From contig JACVTC010000020.1 of NCBI GenBank assembly GCA_016946835.1, positions 153,501-217,500 on the forward strand: a stretch of 64,000 nucleotides of DNA, written 5' to 3'. Source of the stretch: Neocallimastix lanati (nom. inval.). Taxonomy: Eukaryota; Neocallimastigomycota; Neocallimastigomycetes; Neocallimastigales; Neocallimastigaceae. How positions within the stretch are numbered: position 1 is the stretch's first letter; every line of letters begins with the position of its first letter. The notes beneath the pieces are model-generated. The model saw only the letters and a list, made by a program, of their open reading frames with translations, was not told the DNA's origin and did not search any database. This document shows positions 1 to 11,960 of this stretch, piece after piece. A program made the translations under genes and the position numbers.

Positions 1-1288
1 CAAGTTCGATATATTATTATTTAAAAAGTTATTATATAAATTATTCTTAATTATACTTGCATTAATGTTATCAATATTATTTTATCTTTACTGCTGCCAT
101 TTCCTTTATAATTGAATTTATATCTTAAGCTATTGTTATACAAGCTTTATTATCTACCATAATTTTAATTTTTATTTCTTTATTAAATATTTCTTTAAAT
201 AAATTTTTTAAACCAATAACCTTGTTTGGCTCATTCAATCAAACTTACAATTTCAGCTTCTGCAATGGATAAAGTTAATGCTTTTTTTTTTTTTTTTTTT
301 TTTTTTGTTGAGATTTCCATGAAATTGGACTATCACCAAGTAAGAAAATAAACCCGCTAGTAGATCTTCTTGTTTTTTTTTTTTCATCACTTGCAAAATC
401 TGAATCAGAATCTTCAATGAATTCTGTTTTTTTTATTATTAACATATTGATTTGTTAATTGTTCTATTTAAATATTGTAATAGGTGCATTAATGATCTAT
501 TGTCCACTTCGATTGGATTTTCACAATTTCTTGAAGCTTGGTTTACTGTGAAAGATATGTCAGGTCTGAACTTTACTGCTATATAGAAGAAGAGCACCAA
601 GTAAAGATATATATTCCCCAGTATTAACCAAATTTGAATTTTTTCTTTTAAAATTTGTTACATTTCTGCAAGGCATTTTGATACTCTTTGTTTTATTCAT
701 CTTATATTTTTTGATGATCTTGTTGATATAATCAATTTGATTTTATTTTGTATCCGTCTTTAGATTTATATATATTGATATCGATTATTTTATTTGCATT
801 TGATTCTTTTTAAATTTTATATTTACCTTTTTTATTTATTAATAACATAATTTATTTCATTTTCCTTTCCCGTTATTAAAATGTCATCAACATATAACGT
901 TAGTAAACATATAAATTAATTATTTTTAACATATTTACAAAAAAGATATTTAACTGTATTATATTTTTTAAAGCCAACACTAATGAGAAAATGTGTAAAT
1001 ATCTTTATACCACATTCTACTAGCTTGTTTTAAATTATATAGAGCCTTCTTTAAAGGCCAATATTTATTTTTACTGTAGTTTTTTATTCCCTAAAAATAT
1101 TTTCAGATATATTTTTTCTTCTAAATCCGCATTTAAGTATGTAGCTTTTATATCTAATTGGGTTAGGTTCCAATTCATTTAGAGAGGCTATAGCGACTGT
1201 TAATCTGAGACTGTCGGTTTGAATTGTTGGTGAATATGTTTCAATAAAATCTTTCCCAGGTATTTGTTATATACTATGTACGACTAGT

Positions 1289-1327
<39 letters not shown>

Positions 1328-1360
1328 TTATCATCCATTCTTTCAGTGAAATCAATTAAA
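1..1360 (-). pseudogene. Decayed Ty1/copia pol (RT and RNase H part)
   Basis: Read on the minus strand, the region carries the C-terminal half of a copia polyprotein in broken frames. In coding order there is K-A-R-L-V near 1290, an S-P-T-I-Q-T-D-S-L-R-L-T-V-A-I block near 1210, L-K-K-A-L-Y-N-L-K-Q-A near 1040, and an intact Y-V-D-D catalytic box near 880-890. RNase H blocks follow: L-S-I-A-E-A-E near 260-280 and R-R-S-T-S-G-F-I-F-L near 340-370. The blocks match the better preserved copia element at 51-56 kb. A T-tract of about 36 nt near 1290-1326 sits where the other copy has a lysine run before K-A-R-L-V. The 3' end lies outside the window. Stops and indels throughout mark it as dead. Confidence 0.85.
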
Positions 1361-1385
1361 CTGAAAAAAAAAGTAATATATTAAT

Positions 1386-1545
1386 TGAACCTTACAATTT
1401 TAAAGATATAATTCAATATAAAGATAAAATTGAATGGTTGAATGCAGTTAAGGAGGAATTAAAAACCATGAAAAATCTTAAAGTTTACAAAATTGTTAAA
1501 ACAGTACCCTCAAGATCCAACATTATATCATCATGTTGGGTATTT
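1386..1545 (+). pseudogene. Copia reverse-transcriptase N-terminal fragment
   Basis: This short plus-strand piece reads E-P-Y-N-F-K-D-I-I, then W-L-N-A-V-K-E-E-L-K, then S-C-W-V-F. That is the N-terminal block of copia-type RT (RVT_2) up to the W-V-F signature. It is homologous to 54260-54420 of the larger copia element. It ends just where the minus-strand fragment at 1-1360 would take over, so the two pieces look like one RT split at an inversion breakpoint. There is no start codon of its own. Confidence 0.75.
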
Positions 1546-1954
1546 AGTGCAATACTTAGTAGAACATGAAGAGGATGTAAATAAAAGAAATGAATATGGT
1601 GAAATACCTTTATTAAAGGTAACTAAAAGTAAAAATAAGGAATTAGTAAAATACTTATTAGAAAATGGAACAGATATAAATAAAGAAAATGAATATGGTG
1701 AAACACCATTATTTAAGGCAATTGAAAGTGGTGCAGATGTAAATAAAGAAAATAAAGAATATAAAACACCATTATTTTATGCATGTGAAACTGGAAATAA
1801 AGAATTAGTAAAACATTTAGTAAAACATGGAGCAGATATAAATAAAGAAAATAAAGAATGCGAAACATCATTATCTAAGGCAATTGAAAGTGAAGATATT
1901 GAATTAATAGAATATTTAGTTGAACGTGCAGAAGATATAAATAAGGAAAATTAA
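1546..1954 (+). pseudogene. Ankyrin-repeat gene fragment
   Basis: About 4.5 ankyrin repeats with the signature N-K-E-N-x-Y-G-E-T-P-L and G-N-K-E-L-V-K-x-L. The frame can be opened upstream only with a TTG inside the copia fragment (1493), so no credible start codon exists. One repeat is internally shortened: F-K-A-I-E-S runs straight into G-A-D-V-N-K-E-N, losing about 12 residues. After the stop at 1952-1954 the same frame reads D-G-E-T-Q, which is repeat continuation, so this stop looks secondary. Nearby are AATAAA-like words and a 27-nt A-tract. Ankyrin repeats are protein-interaction modules; no specific function can be assigned. It is most likely a captured fragment. Confidence 0.7.
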
Positions 1955-1991
1955 GATGGTGAAACACAAATAAACAAATAAATAATGAACC

Positions 1992-2022
<31 letters not shown>

Positions 2023-2204
2023 AAAATTTAAAAAAAAAATTAAAAAAAAATAAAAATTATAACATTGTAAAAACTTTGAATTAGTCTGTTTGGGATTTAA
2101 AAGTATATTCCGTGTATTTAACATACAAAAGGACTTAAGAAAAGAATTCCAACTCGACACAGAGTTTGCTGATTTAATAATTGGCGCATAAAGAATCTTA
2201 TTTT

Positions 2205-2693
2205 ATGAACATACTTAGTATTGATAACAAATATATCACCCGCATTAGTAACACTGATCCAACCGCTTCTGAGGATAGCATCTTAACATTAAGCAGAAAG
2301 AGCTCTAGAATGAATTCACTTATTGACGCATTACCTAGCTTTGAGGTTGTCGTTTTTTCTGACCGTCTTGAAGAAGAAAGAAGAAACCTATTTATTATCG
2401 ATTCTAAGCAAGGAGTTGTTACTTGCTCATATCTTGATGTAATTGATGGTGTGCAACATGAAGTAACACCTACCGCTGACCCTGAATGGGTTGATATAGA
2501 AGGAATCGGACAAGTCAACAAGTACTTAGTTGGACTACTGGGGTTATGGAAAGGTCTTCAATATAAATACGAAACCTTACAAGAAATCTTCGATTCAGGT
2601 GGAACTCAATTCACAAAAACCCAAATAAGAAAAGCAAAAAGAGAATATTTATCGGCCGAGCAACGATTCTTTAGGGAGCAACTTAAAGAATAA
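2205..2693 (+). pseudogene. Gag-like N-terminal region of the gypsy-like element
   Basis: The ATG at 2205 opens 162 codons with normal codon complexity; an upstream TTG at 2181 is less likely. The protein is mixed alpha/beta in composition and ends in a charged, probably helical tail (K-R-E-Y-L-S-A-E-Q-R-F-F). I do not recognise the family. Its place directly before a coiled-coil block and the Gag/PR/RT series makes it the N-terminal part of the element's gag. This block is absent from the inverted copy, which stops at the equivalent of position 2854. Confidence 0.5.
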
Positions 2694-2708
2694 ACCAAAG
2701 TAGATCTA

Positions 2709-3155
2709 ATGAGACTGAACGAACAAACTAAAGGAGATCTATTGAAGTTGAACGAATCTACTGACAAAAAGATTGAAGCACTCAAAGTAGAATTAAATCA
2801 TAATATTGCTATAGCTGGCAACACTGCCCTTAAAGCTATTGAACAAAATGAGGAAACTAAAGTATTAGTAACAAACAATGCAAATGAAGAACAAAATAAG
2901 TTATCTAACTTTTTGAAAGAATTTGACACTAGAGCCTCTCAATTCCAAAATGAAATCGGAGCACTTGAGGAAGATAATAAGAAACTATTTGACATGATCC
3001 AATCAGTAGCCGGAACCGCTCTAACTAGTAAAGATATTAAAGACATGGCTACCCTGACAAATATAGATGAATTGAATTCAAAGATTTTGGAATACTATTC
3101 AAAATTAGAAACTACACGGAATACAATTCTATCAATCACAAAAGACAAACTCTAA
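2709..3155 (+). pseudogene. Coiled-coil segment of the gypsy-like gag
   Basis: 148 codons rich in Leu, Glu, Lys and Asn with heptad-like spacing, for example L-N-E-S-T-D-K-K-I-E-A-L. This predicts a long coiled coil. It lies 15 nt after the preceding frame ends and is probably the same protein separated by a break. Related sequence continues in other frames through 3156-3380. The part from 2854 onward recurs inverted at 9600-9907. Confidence 0.5.
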
Positions 3156-3382
3156 GGAACAAATTAACACTCTCCTTACTCTCTGTGGAAATCTTGAAAG
3201 AGGTCTAAACCAACATCAAAAGAAGTTCGACTCTTTCCTGAAGAATCTCCAAATAGATTATGAAAAATCCTTAGCAAGTGTTAAAGAAATAGCAGTTGCT
3301 GCTATATCCGACTCTAAGCTCCCCGAAAAGTTAGCACTCACGACTCACTTAGATGAGAATGCGAAAAAAACATTAAATAATA

Positions 3383-5160
3383 TTGTTAAAACAATTTCTA
3401 AGCTTGCATCAACAATTCATAGTCTCTCTTCAAGTCCTACAAAACCAAATGGAAAATTATAAAAATAGCCAAACAGATGCTAATAGTAATATTCTTAAAG
3501 CTTTATCACTATGCAATGATACAATTAACTTTTATAAGAATTTTACTACAAACCATGATACTTGTGTATCTTCTAAGGATGGTCAAATTTTAACTAGAAT
3601 CATCACTAATGCTATAGATGATATTTTTGCACGCATTGAAAATATTATACCTTCCAATGTTACAGTTATGCCTAATAGTATTTCTAACAAGGAAATCTTT
3701 AATTACAATATATATCTAGATACCATTTCTAGATATCCTAAAACCGCCATACTTTTCGATTATAAAATGGATTCAAACGGTTTTATCTCTGATATATCGA
3801 TTAAGAAAAAGTTCGAAGCCTATACTCATAATCTTCTAAATTACATATTCCGTAAATATAATTCCGATGACCTCTCGTCCATGGCTAGCCTCAAAACTGC
3901 AGATGTATTTAACCTGCCTTATCGTAAATTTTTTTTTGATCAATAAAAAGGACAAAGGGAAGGAACCGGAACCCATAGTAGTTCCTCCTCCTCCATTAGA
4001 TGTTCCTATGGCCTCTACTTCCAGTCCTAAATTAATAAATATACCTAGCATCTCTGATAGTGAAGACCTTACTAAACTAACTAAAGAAAATACTGAGTTT
4101 AATGAAGCAGATTCCAGCAAATATTTTCCTAGTCGTGCCTTATACAGAGAATATAAGGTCCTGGATAGTAACGTAGCTGAATGGGCTAAATCCACTGCTG
4201 TAAAACTTAGTGCTAGTAACAAAAGGGTCTCTTTTCAAATCCCTTATAAACTTACTTTTTCGGATTCCTCTTCTGATCTAGCAAATGACCCCTTCTACCT
4301 TCCAAAAAAATATTCAATATCAAAAAACCCATCTTTTCTGGTAACATTGAAGATGCTGACGACTTCGTTTATCAATTTCACAATTACCTCCATCACTTCG
4401 CTCATCCTCCTAACGAAGAAAATATCTTTGCTCCGCCTTTTTATCCTGCCTTCCATCTCATCAAAGAAACTATTTTTACAATAAGTTTCTTCCTGCGAGG
4501 GGGGTACATTCAGGCAGAATTACTATACCATTCAATGAAATATTATTAGCACATTTTCAAACAAAAGTTTGCAACCTACTCAATTGAAGAAGCTCAAAAA
4601 ATATGGAACAATCTTAAAATTGATAAAAATCATCTCGATGTTTTTGAAACTAAAATAAATAAAATTGCTAAAGTTTTAAAGATATCCGACTATGCTAAAG
4701 GTCTCAAGGTTTTCGAAATAATACCAAAAAAAAAAAAATGGCAGGAAGAAGCCATCAAGAAAAATATATGTTTCTCAACATTCTCTGATGACAATTTTGA
4801 ACCCATCATGCGATTTGTCAACAAAATGGCTCTGGAAGAGAGAGTACTTCAGGATCAAAGAACCGAATACCTACAACTCTCAGGTGGTCCGTAGTCAGGA
4901 CCAAGAAGTCCCAAAAAAATTTTAGTCATGCTTCTAGAAAAGGTAGTGCTAGAAGTCGCAACAAAAAAACCTACCAATTCTACAAAAACCCACAATTCCT
5001 GTATTCCTGTAGAACAAACAAAAAATAACAAACACAAAGCCAGGATATAAGGCCTTTAAAAAAAGAAATAAAAATAAAAAAAAGAAGACAGGCATCCTAT
5101 TTCAATATAGTAGAAGCCTCCAATTCAGACGATAGCGAAACAGAATCTGATGACGAAATA
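3383..5160 (+). pseudogene. Gag capsid-like and basic region, frameshifted
   Basis: Three consecutive frames cover this region. First is a helical block (to about 3946). Next comes a Pro-rich linker (V-V-P-P-P-P-L-D-V-P near 3980) with an Asp/Glu/Ser-rich stretch. Last is a block reading S-G-N-I-E-D-A-D-D-F-V-Y near 4340, which resembles retroelement Gag capsid domains of the F-x-G-x-x-x-D form. It ends in a basic Lys/Arg/Asn-rich tail (4900-5100) that could replace a zinc-knuckle nucleocapsid; no CCHC was seen. Many breaks sit in short A- or T-runs. The inverted copy at 7560-9370 shows the same order. Confidence 0.55.
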
Positions 5161-5166
5161 GACGTT

Positions 5167-5886
5167 ATGAAAGAACAATTTCAAGATTTTTTGAAATCTA
5201 AAGGAGAAGAATTACAGCAATATGAAGTCCAATGTACAAATGAAGTCTCCCACTATTTCATTGACGAGATGTTTACTCCTGATCCAAAATACTTCACAAG
5301 TGGCTTGGAGCTTCAAAAAACTATTGATAAGTTACAAGTATCTGCTCCTTGGAAAATTACAAAATACGCAGAAGCATATGTTAATCCAATAATTACTAGA
5401 GTAATACGGAGAAACAACCCATGATTAGGTTGCTTATGTTAATAGACTCTGGCGGGTCATTGAACCTAATTAGTAAAAAAAATTGGTAGATATTCTAAAA
5501 CTACCTAGTAAAGCATCTCATCAGGAATTTTCAACTATTGCCGGAAAAGCCAAGGCTACAAGAAAGACACTCATTTCCTTTTGTTGTTAAACTTGTGAAT
5601 AGAATACATGAAACAAATGATGAAGAATTCCTTAACGCAGTACCACAATACTCTTCATTTCTTGGTTGTCAAGAATCTCCCGTTTGTAATTATCGACTCT
5701 CCTGATTATATGTTCAGCATAGGTAAGATGACCCAGAGAAAATATAAAATCCCTATAGACCGCATCGAAGAATTCTTCCCTACGGACTATCGTATAGATC
5801 AAGACGAACCAGGAAATAATCCTGCAATTAATGAAACAATAGAAAATGCTATGCAAACCCAATTGTTAGCTGAAGAAAAAAGATGA
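5167..5886 (+). pseudogene. Retroviral-type aspartic protease region, frameshifted
   Basis: An 85-codon block (5167-5424) precedes the protease. The frame opening at 5421 reads L-L-M-L-I-D-S-G-G-S-L-N-L-I-S, with the catalytic D-S-G at 5445-5453. After a break the frame from 5608 gives N-L-P-F-V-I-I-D-S-P-D-Y, equivalent to the C-terminal hydrophobic strand of gypsy proteases. Such proteases cleave Gag-Pol. The reading frame is interrupted around 5490 and 5585, so the enzyme is not functional as read. Confidence 0.65.
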
Positions 5887-6744
5887 ACAAGATATCAACA
5901 GAACGGGTTATCCACTAGAAGAGCTAAGTGAAAGCATTGAAAATAACTTGGAAACACTTCATCCCCGTCGATTTAATGGCGATCAAAATGCCACCACGTG
6001 GAGAGAAATTCCAATTAATTCAACGGCTCGAGTAGAAAATGAGGAATTCCGTAGAAGAATTAGAGAAAGAAACGAAGAAATTTTAAATGTTAGTAACTAT
6101 TACGATGTGTCCTTTCATAATATCTTATCCGAAATAGCACAAAACGATGAATCGGAGCTATTAAATCTTCAACGGGACCTTCATCGAAATGAAGTTACTC
6201 TTACTAATGAAAAAACTATTAATAATAAATGCCGAACTGGTTGATAAACTCCTACCACCAGAACTAAAGGAATTTAAAGACGTTTTTAAAGTCCCTCGAG
6301 GAATCCCACCTTCTAGAGGCAAATGGGATTTTAAGTTAAACATTTCAAAAGAAGATATTTCAAAATTACTTTTAGCCAAACCAAAAATCACCTCTAAAGA
6401 AGCATCTATAGCTACTAAGGAAATGATTAAGAATTACCAGGACGAAGGATGGATAGAACCATCAGTGCTACCTCATGCTGTAAACATGTTCCCAGTTCCA
6501 AAACATGACGGTTCCTTTCGATATGTCTACAATTACGTTCCCGTAAATAAAATATGTGATATTGCAGAGAACTCTATTCCAAATCTCAGGGAACAAGTAA
6601 ATGAATGATGTAAACATAAATATGTTATCTGCTTAGACCTTCGTTCCGCATATAACCAAATCAGAATAACTGACCCATTGACTAAAGAAGCTATTGCCTT
6701 TATTTGCGAATGGGGAACCTATACTTGGAACGTGGTGGCATTTT
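5887..6744 (+). pseudogene. Gypsy-type reverse transcriptase, N-terminal half, truncated
   Basis: A linker (5890-6236) leads into RT. The frame at 6189-6608 reads G-I-P-P-S-R-G-K-W-D-F-K, then E-G-W-I-E-P-S, then V-P-K-H-D-G-S-F-R-Y. These are the fingers/palm blocks of Ty3/gypsy RT. An in-frame TGA at 6606 is followed by I-C-L-D-L-R-S-A-Y-N-Q-I-R-I, with the first catalytic Asp at 6636-6638, and then W-N-V-V-A-F. Sequence turns into the inverted repeat before the Y-x-D-D motif, so the catalytic core is missing. Confidence 0.75.
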
Positions 6745-9700
6745 GATCGCCATTAAATCGACGGGATGAAGTGTTTCCAAGTTATTTTCAATGCTTTCAC
6801 TTAGCTCTTCTAGTGGATAACCCGTTCTGTTGATATCCTGTTCATCTTTTTTCTTCAGCTAACAATTGGGTTTGCATAGCATTTTCTATTGTTTCATTAA
6901 TTGCAGGATTATTTCCTGGTTCGTCTTGATCTATACGATAGTCCGTAGGGAAGAATTCTTCGATGCGGTCTATATAGGGATTTTATATTTTCTCTGGGCC
7001 ATCTTACCTATGCTGAACATATAATCAAGAGAGTCGATAATTACAAACGGGAGATTCTTGACAACCAAGAAATGAAGAGTATTGTGGTACTGCGTTAAGG
7101 AATTCTTCATCATTTGTTTCATGTATTCTATCCACAAGTTTAACAACAAAAGGAAATGAGTGTCTTTCTTGTAGCCTTGGCTTTTCCGGCAATAGTTGAA
7201 AATTCCTGATGAGATGCTTTACTAGGTAGTTTTAGAATATCTACCAATTTTTTTTACTAATTAGGTTCAATGACCCGCCAGAGTCTATTAACATAAGCAA
7301 CCTAATCATGGGTTGTTTCTCCGTATTACTCTAGTAATTATTGGATTAACATATGCTTCTGCGTATTTTGTAATTTTCCAAGGAGCAGATACTTGTAACT
7401 TATCAATAGTTTTTTGAAGCTCCAAGCCACTTGTGAAGTATTTTGGATCAGGAGTAAACATCTCGTCAATGAAATAGTGGGAGACTTCATTTGTTACATT
7501 GGACTTCATATTGCTGTCATTCTTCTCCTTTAGATTTCAAAAGATCTTGAAATTGTTCTTTCATAACGTCTATTTCGTCATCAGATTCTGTTTCGTTATC
7601 GTCTGAATTGGAGGCTTCTACTATATTGAAATAGGATGCCTGTCTTCTTTTTTTTTATTTTTATTTCTTTTTTTAAAGGCCTTATATCCTGGCTTTGTGT
7701 TTGTTATTTTTTGTTTGTTCTACAGGAATACAGGAATTGTGGGTTTTTGTAGAATTGGTAGGTTTTTTTTGTTGCGACTTCTAGCACTACCTTTTCTAGA
7801 AGCATGACTAAAATTTTTTTTGGGACTTCTTGGTCCTGACTACGGACCACCTGAGAGTTGTAGGTATTCGGTTCTTTGATCCTGAAGTACTCTCTCTTCC
7901 AGAGCCATTTTGTTGACAAATCGCATGATGGGTTCAAAATTGTCATCAGAGAATGTTGAGAAACATATATTTTTCTTGATGGCTTCTTCCTGCCATTTTT
8001 TTTTTTTTTGGTATTATTTCGAAAACCTTGAGACCTTTAGCATAGTCGGATCATCTTTAAAACTTTAGCAATTTTATTTATTTTAGTTTCAAAAATATCG
8101 AGATGATTTTTTATCAATTTTAAGATTGTTCCATATTTTTTGAGCTTCTTCAATTGAGTAGGTTGCAAACTTTTGTTTGAAAATGTGCTAATAATATTTC
8201 ATTGAATGGTATAGTAATTCTGCCTGAATGTACCCCCCTCGCAGGAAGAAACTTATTGTAAAAAATAGTTTCTTTGATGAGATGGAAGGCAGGATAAAAA
8301 GGCGGAGCAAAGATATTTTCTTCGTTGGGAGGATGAGCGAAGTGATGGAGGTAATTGTGAAATTGATAAACGAAGTCGTCAGCATCTTCAATGTTACCAG
8401 AAAAGATGGGTTTTTTTGATATTGAATATTTTTTTTGGAAGGTAGAAGGGGTCATTTGCTAGATCAGAAGAGGAATCCGAAAAAAAGTAAGTTTATAAGG
8501 GATTTGAAAAGAGACCCTTTTGTTACTAGCACTAAGTTTTACAGCAGTGGATTTAGCCCATTCAGCTACGTTACTATCCAGGACCTTATATTCTCTGTAT
8601 AAGGCACGACTAGGGAAATATTTGCTGGAATCTGCTTCATTAAACTCAGTATTTTCTTTAGTTAGTTTAGCAAGGTCTTCACTATCAGAGATGCTAGGTA
8701 TATTTATTAATTTAGGAACTGGAAGTAGAGGCCATAGGAACATCTAATGGAGGAGGAGGAACTACTATGGGTACCGGTTCCTTCCCTTTGTCCTTTTTAT
8801 TGATCAAAAAAAAAATTTAAATTTACGATAAGGCAGGTTAAGTACGTCTGCAGTTTTGAGGCTAGCCATGGACGAGAGGTCATCGGAATTATATTTACGG
8901 AATATGTAATATTTAGAAGATTGTGAGTATAGGCTTCGAACTTTTTCTTAATCGATATATCAGAGATAAAACCATTTGAATCCATTTTATAATCGAAAAG
9001 TATGGCGGTTTTAGGATATCTAGAAATGGTATCTAGATATATATTGTAATTAAAGATTTCCTTGTTAGAAATACTATTAGGCATAACTGTAACATTGGAA
9101 GGTATAATATTTTCAATGCGTGCAAAAATATCATCTATAGCATTAGTGATGATTCTAGTTAAAATTTGACCATCCTTAGAAGATACACAAGTATCATGGT
9201 TTGTAGTAAAATTCTTATAAAAGTTAATTGTATCATTGCATAGTGATAAAGCTTTAAGAATATTACTATTATTAGCATCTGTTTGGCTATTTTTATAATT
9301 TTCCATTTGGTTTTGTAGGACTTGAAGAAGAGAGACTGTGAATTGTTGATGCAAGCTTAGAAATTGTTTTAACAATATTATTTAATGTTTTTTTTTCGCA
9401 TTTCTCATCTAAGTGAGTCGTGAGTGCTAACTTTTCGGGGAGCTTAGAGTCGGATATAGCAGCAACTGCTATTTCTTTAACACTTGCTAAGGATTTTTCA
9501 TAATCTATTTGGAGATTCTTCAGGAAAGAGTCGAACTTCTTTTGATGTTGGTTTAGACCTCTTTCAAGATTTCCACAGAGAGTAAGGAGAATGTTAATTT
9601 GTTCCTTAGAGTTTGTCTTTTGTGATTGATAGAATTGTATTCCGTGTCGTTTCTAATTTTGAATAGTATTCCAAAATCTTTGAATTCAATTCGTCTATAT

Positions 9701-9907
9701 TTGTCAGGGTAGCCATGTCTTTAATATCTTTACTAGTTAGAGCGGTTCCGGCTACTGATTGGATCATGTCAAATAGTTTCTTATTATCTTCCCCAAGTGC
9801 TCCGATTTCATTTTGGAATTGAGAGGCTCTAGTGTCAAATTCTTTCAAAAAGTTAGATAACTTATTTTGTTCTTCATTTGCATTGTTTGTTACTAATACT
9901 TTAGTTT
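6730..9907 (-). repeat. Right arm of the inverted repeat: inverted gypsy gag/PR copy
   Basis: The minus strand repeats the gypsy-like gag and protease. D-S-G of the protease falls at about 7277-7285 and the capsid-like block near 8350-8455. The Pro-rich linker lies near 8740-8770 and the coiled-coil part near 9606-9848. The copy starts abruptly inside the linker upstream of RT and ends inside the coiled coil, so it lacks both the N-terminal block and RT. Differences from the left arm are mostly single-base or short A/T indels, for example an extra AAATTT near 8815. Frames are broken much as in the left arm. Confidence 0.85.
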
Positions 9908-10012
9908 ATAAATTATTTCTTATTTTATATATATATATATAACATTAATAATTAGTTTTAGAGAATAGTAGTTTTACATTTAAAATGTAGAGAACCGTTT
10001 TCTTATTTGTTG

Positions 10013-10056
<44 letters not shown>

Positions 10057-11918
10057 TTTTATTTTAATTATTAATAAATTTATTTTTTTTAATATTAATA
10101 AATTAATCTTAAAAATATAAATAAAGAAAAAAAAAAATATATATATATATATACCTATATTTATATATATATTAAAAATTAAAAAATAATTTATATATAT
10201 ATATATATAAATTATTTTTTAATTTTTAATATAGATTAATATGGTCAAAAACTTTTTATTTTATTCATGTAAAAGTGGTAATAAAAAAAATAATTATATT
10301 GTATTACATTCTTTATTTTTATTTTTATTTTTTTTTTTTGAGTTTCATATAAAGTGAATAAAAATAACAATGGTAATTAGTATTATTTTTAATTAGAATT
10401 ATGATTTTATAAATAACTATGGAAAAGATATAATTTCTATTAAAATGATTTATTAATAAAATAAAATCTTTTTAAATCTAGTTATTTTGTTGTAAAAGTT
10501 TCGATTTTATATATATATATATATATATTGTTATATAGATATATCATATTAATAAATATTCAGTTTATTTTAACCTTTCAATATTCTTTTTTCAATCAAA
10601 TTTAATTTGAGGTGTGAATCTCACGTCATATTCATTATAATTCAAGACGCTGGGTACTAGAGTACCTCCTTCTACACTAGATACTACATATTAATTCGAA
10701 GGTAAGGTCATCTACATTCCTCGCACATCGTTAATTATTTTGCATCTTTAACTCCTCTAAGAACTTGTAAAAGTCATAAAGTTTTTTTTTTTTTTTTTAT
10801 TAAATTTACTAAAAAGTATTAAAAATAAGTTAATATTAAACATGTTAACCTTTGGTAAGTATTTAAAAGTTTATTATGTTTTTAAACAAATTTATTAAAA
10901 AATGATATAAAATAGTATAAATGACAAAATATATTGACTAGTAATATTATGATAGTGTTTTGATAGTAAAATTATTGTCAAATAACATCTTAGTAAATAT
11001 GTTATAAACACTACTATAATACTAACTATGTTATAATTATTATTGAGTCTTCAATGAACCTTGAAAAAAAAAAAAAAAAAAAATCAAATCCATATCAATA
11101 GGGGTCAGTACCATGAAAAAGGAATTAATAATTAAGATGGTCATCCTTCTCAGTGAACTCCCCTCACCTCATAGAAAGTGATACGTCCCCTAAATAGGAT
11201 AGTTGAAGATTAGATAAATTACTTAACTAAGAATAATGATAATTTTTTTTTTTTTTAGTAGACCAGGAAAAGAATACACTTCCAGTACTTTATTAAATAA
11301 ATAAATATATTTTTATGTATTACATTTTTTTTTTTTAAAAAAAAAAAAATTACATTATATAATTTAAAGATAATAAAAATAAAAAAAAATGTATGTAAAA
11401 GATTAAGTAAAATAAAAAATAATTAAAAAATAAAAAATAAAAAATAAAAAATAAAAAATAAAAAATAAAAAATAAAAAATAAAAATAAAAATAAAAAAAA
11501 AAAAAAAATATTTAAAAATAAAATGGTATAAATAAATTCAGAAATAGGTTTAAATGCAACCAACCTCACTCCTCTTCATATTATTTATTTCGGATTAGGG
11601 GTTGAATTGACCACCATCTGAAAAAAAGGAAGAAGTTTTATGGTCTTTCTCCTTTTTCAGAGACATTGACTCTGCTAGCCTGTCCCATTTCCTATTTCAT
11701 TTTCAACATTGATGCTCCTGAAAAAAAAAAAAAAAATTCCTATCATTGGGGCCTCAATCGATCTAGGATCTAGTACCTTTGGCATCATTAAGTATATTGA
11801 TTACCATATAAGGGAACAATCTACCAATTAAAGAAAGAAAAAAAATTATTTGAAATGGATGTTTTTGATGCTTCTTTCATGACATGTTATAAAAATCACC
11901 AACTAGGACCCGCAGGAA

Positions 11919-11960
<42 letters not shown>

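Larger units (their letters stand above)
2854..5999 (+). repeat. Left arm of ~3.15 kb inverted repeat
   Basis: Its reverse complement is found at 6730-9907 with very few differences. Ends were set by eye: outer end at A-A-A-C-T-A (2854) against T-A-G-T-T-T (9907), inner end at CCACGT (5994-5999) against ACGTGG (from 6730). Arm lengths differ by about 32 nt through small indels. Confidence 0.85.
2063..6744 (+). mobile_element. Ty3/gypsy-like retroelement, 5' two-thirds, degenerate
   Basis: The plus strand carries, in order, a long gag-like region, an aspartic protease with D-S-G at about 5445, and the first half of an RT. The Gag-PR-RT order with this RT type fits a Ty3/gypsy-like element. 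No LTR was recognised, and no RNase H or integrase is present because the RT is cut off at 6744, where the inverted copy begins. The coding frame is broken many times. At least one break (A6G run near 5874) is present identically in the inverted copy, so it predates that copy or both carry the same error. An open frame without start runs from about 2063 to 2178, so the true gag start may lie upstream of the ATG at 2205. Confidence 0.75.

Noticed and set aside
2181-2205. TTGGCGC as a gypsy primer-binding site
   Set aside because: The word lies inside an open coding stretch, no LTR end was found before it, and the match is too short.
5868-5890. Programmed ribosomal frameshift in the gypsy-like element at the A6G run
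   Set aside because: The break is shared by both arms, but the phase does not fit a canonical -1 slippery heptamer, and many other frames are broken in the same element.
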